DNA of 7,824 bases. Origin: a bacterium TMED144 (GTDB lineage: Bacteria > Fidelibacterota > Marinisomatia > Marinisomatales > TCS55). The notes under the pieces were generated by a model, which saw nothing but the letters and a program-made list of their open reading frames with translations, had not been told where the DNA came from and ran no database searches. Below are positions 6,344 through 7,824 of this stretch, in pieces. Both the position numbers and the translations under genes were made by a program. Within the stretch, counting starts at the first letter, position 1, and the number at the start of each line of letters is the position of its first letter. Location of the stretch: the NCBI GenBank assembly GCA_002170005.2, contig NHGT02000011.1:89604-97427 (forward strand), given 5' to 3'.

Positions 6344-7824
6344 ATGAATAAGGTGGCAACTCTTACAATAACACTACTAAATATCCTTCTCGCACAGTCG
6401 ATCGATATGGATAAATTTAAAAATATGAAAGCAAGATCAATTGGGCCAGCTGGAATGAGCGGACGAGTCACAGCTATCGATGTTGTGCTTTCAAACACTG
6501 ATGTAATGTATGTTGGAACAGCTTCAGGTGGAATTTGGAAGTCTGAAAGCGGAGGAATTAATTGGGAACCAATTTTTGATAATGAAAAGGCTGCTTCCAT
6601 TGGAGATGTAGCTGTGGCACCATCAAATCCTGATGTCATATGGGTAGGCACTGGAGAAGGGAATCCCCGCAACAGCCAATCTGCTGGTTACGGGGTCTAC
6701 AAAAGTGTTGATGGGGGAAAAAATTGGATTTTCATGGGATTAGGAGAAACGCGCAATATCCACAGAGTTCTTATTCATCCCAGTGATCACAACACCGTAT
6801 ACATCGGTGCACAAGGATCGGCTTGGGGAAATAGCAAAGAAAGAGGGGTCTATAAAACAACTGATGGTGGGGAAAGTTGGAAGAAAATATTGTATGTAAA
6901 TGAAAAAACAGGAATTGGTGATATGGTCATGGATCCGATCAATCCCGATAAATTGATTGCAAATATGTGGGAATTTAGAAGATGGCCCTGGTATTTTGAA
7001 TCAGGCGGACCTAGCTCAGGTATGTACATTACATTCAATGGCGGCAACGATTGGAAAAAAATTACAGAAAAAGATGGACTCCCAAAAGGCGATCTTGGAA
7101 GGATGGGCATCGCAATTGCTAGAAGCAATCCCAAGATTGTTTATGCGTTAATCGAATCAAAGAAAAACGGACTATATAAATCAACAGATGGTGGCTTTAA
7201 ATGGAAATTGGTTTCAACAAAAAATATAGGAAATAGACCATTTTATTATGCAGAAATTTATGTAGACCCTGTTAATGAAAATAGAATATACAACTTACAT
7301 ACGTATGTCACAGTTTCAAACGATGGTGGTAAAACATTTCAATCTTTGATGACTGCATACGGTGCAAATGGAGTTCACCCGGATCATCATGCTTTTTGGG
7401 GACATCCGAATAATCCAAATTTTATAATAGAAGGAAACGATGGAGGGTTGAACATTTCTTTGGATAGAGGAAAAACATGGCGTTTTGTCGAAAACCTGCC
7501 CTTGGCTCAATTCTATCATATAAATTATGATTTAGAATGGCCCTATAATGTGTATGGTGGAATGCAAGATAATGGCTCATGGAGAGGCCCTGCATATGTT
7601 TGGAGAGCAGGCGGAATTCGCAATGCATATTGGGAAGAGCTTTTTTTTGGGGACGGATTTGATGTTGTTCCTCATCCTGGAAATTCAAGATTTGGTTACG
7701 CAATGAGCCAACAAGGAAATGTGGGGCGATACGATCTTACAACAGGCCATTCTCAACTTATAAAACCTGTTCATCCAGACGGTGAACGCTTGCGATTCAA
7801 TTGGAATGCGGCAATTGCTCAGGA
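6344..7824 (+). CDS. Secreted BNR/VPS10-like beta-propeller protein, C-terminus beyond window
   Basis: The first 493 residues are visible; relatives are usually about 1000 residues, so perhaps half is missing. An AAGGA ribosome-binding site (6332-6336) lies 7 nt before the ATG. A short Sec signal peptide (Lys3, hydrophobic 4-16) probably ends at Ala17. Mature sequence opens with the family hallmark IGPAGMSGRV (33-42). Asp-box-like blades recur every 45-58 residues: a degenerate SESGGINW (67-74), SVDGGKNW (121-128), TTDGGESW (172-179), TFNGGNDW (230-237), STDGGFKW (280-287), SNDGGKTF (325-332) and SLDRGKTW (372-379). HPDHHAFW (345-352), GNDGG (364-368) and YGGMQDNG (404-411) are further conserved segments. 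These proteins are often annotated as glycosyl hydrolase, sortilin or exo-alpha-sialidase-like, but no sialidase activity can be inferred from Asp boxes alone. The fold suggests binding of peptides, glycans or a partner protein at the cell surface or in the periplasm. It is probably co-transcribed with the metalloprotease. Confidence 0.9.
   Translation, partial: MNKVATLTITLLNILLAQSIDMDKFKNMKARSIGPAGMSGRVTAIDVVLSNTDVMYVGTASGGIWKSESGGINWEPIFDNEKAASIGDVAVAPSNPDVIWVGTGEGNPRNSQSAGYGVYKSVDGGKNWIFMGLGETRNIHRVLIHPSDHNTVYIGAQGSAWGNSKERGVYKTTDGGESWKKILYVNEKTGIGDMVMDPINPDKLIANMWEFRRWPWYFESGGPSSGMYITFNGGNDWKKITEKDGLPKGDLGRMGIAIARSNPKIVYALIESKKNGLYKSTDGGFKWKLVSTKNIGNRPFYYAEIYVDPVNENRIYNLHTYVTVSNDGGKTFQSLMTAYGANGVHPDHHAFWGHPNNPNFIIEGNDGGLNISLDRGKTWRFVENLPLAQFYHINYDLEWPYNVYGGMQDNGSWRGPAYVWRAGGIRNAYWEELFFGDGFDVVPHPGNSRFGYAMSQQGNVGRYDLTTGHSQLIKPVHPDGERLRFNWNAAIAQ

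Noticed and set aside
6322..7703. Several minus-strand open frames of 67-116 codons (6322-6672, 6850-7134, 7316-7519, 7422-7703)
   Set aside because: All lie antisense within the propeller gene, whose repeated Asp-box codons explain the open frames; none has a family motif or ribosome-binding site that I could see.
6344..7824. Sialidase function for the Asp-box protein
   Set aside because: Asp boxes mark beta-propeller blades in many unrelated proteins, and the catalytic arginine triad and FRIP motif of sialidases were not recognised in the visible half.

Overview
This is an AT-rich bacterial window with three complete or nearly readable exported or DNA-processing genes on the plus strand and one truncated lipoprotein gene on the minus strand. 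The combination suggests a member of the Fibrobacterota-Chlorobiota-Bacteroidota (FCB) assemblage or a relative, for example marine Bacteroidota or Marinimicrobia/SAR406. The clues are low GC, a DUF5117-type metzincin protease, a large BNR/VPS10-like propeller protein and a short LTXXQ lipoprotein. This placement is an inference from gene content; no rRNA or marker gene is present, so it is moderate at best.

Layout. Positions 1-614 (minus strand) encode the N-terminal 204 residues of a lipoprotein that carries an LTDEQ (LTXXQ, Spy/CpxP-like) motif; its 3' end lies outside the window. A 208-bp, very AT-rich divergent spacer (615-822) carries plausible back-to-back promoters. Positions 823-3813 encode a 996-residue fusion of a UvrD-type superfamily 1 helicase with a RecB/AddB-like PD-(D/E)XK nuclease that has four iron-sulfur-type cysteines. 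A 76-bp spacer follows, with a perfect 8-bp inverted repeat and a strong Shine-Dalgarno sequence. Positions 3890-6325 encode an 811-residue secreted zinc metalloprotease (HEIGHTIGLAH plus Met-turn). After only 18 bp, 6344-7824 encodes the first 493 residues of a secreted Asp-box beta-propeller protein that runs off the window.

How the genes relate. The protease and the propeller protein are probably co-transcribed and both enter the Sec pathway, so a joint role in handling proteins or peptides outside the cytoplasm is reasonable but not shown. The helicase-nuclease is a cytoplasmic DNA-end-processing enzyme by family and has no evident functional link to its neighbours. The lipoprotein is divergently transcribed and belongs by motif to envelope-stress or metal-response chaperone-like proteins.

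I found no tRNA, rRNA, CRISPR array, insertion sequence, phage gene or recombination site. All four genes have intact frames and complete active-site motifs where these are visible. I see no convincing new multi-gene system. The items most worth checking are the apparently partnerless helicase-nuclease, the His/Lys-rich LTXXQ lipoprotein, and the protease-propeller pair.
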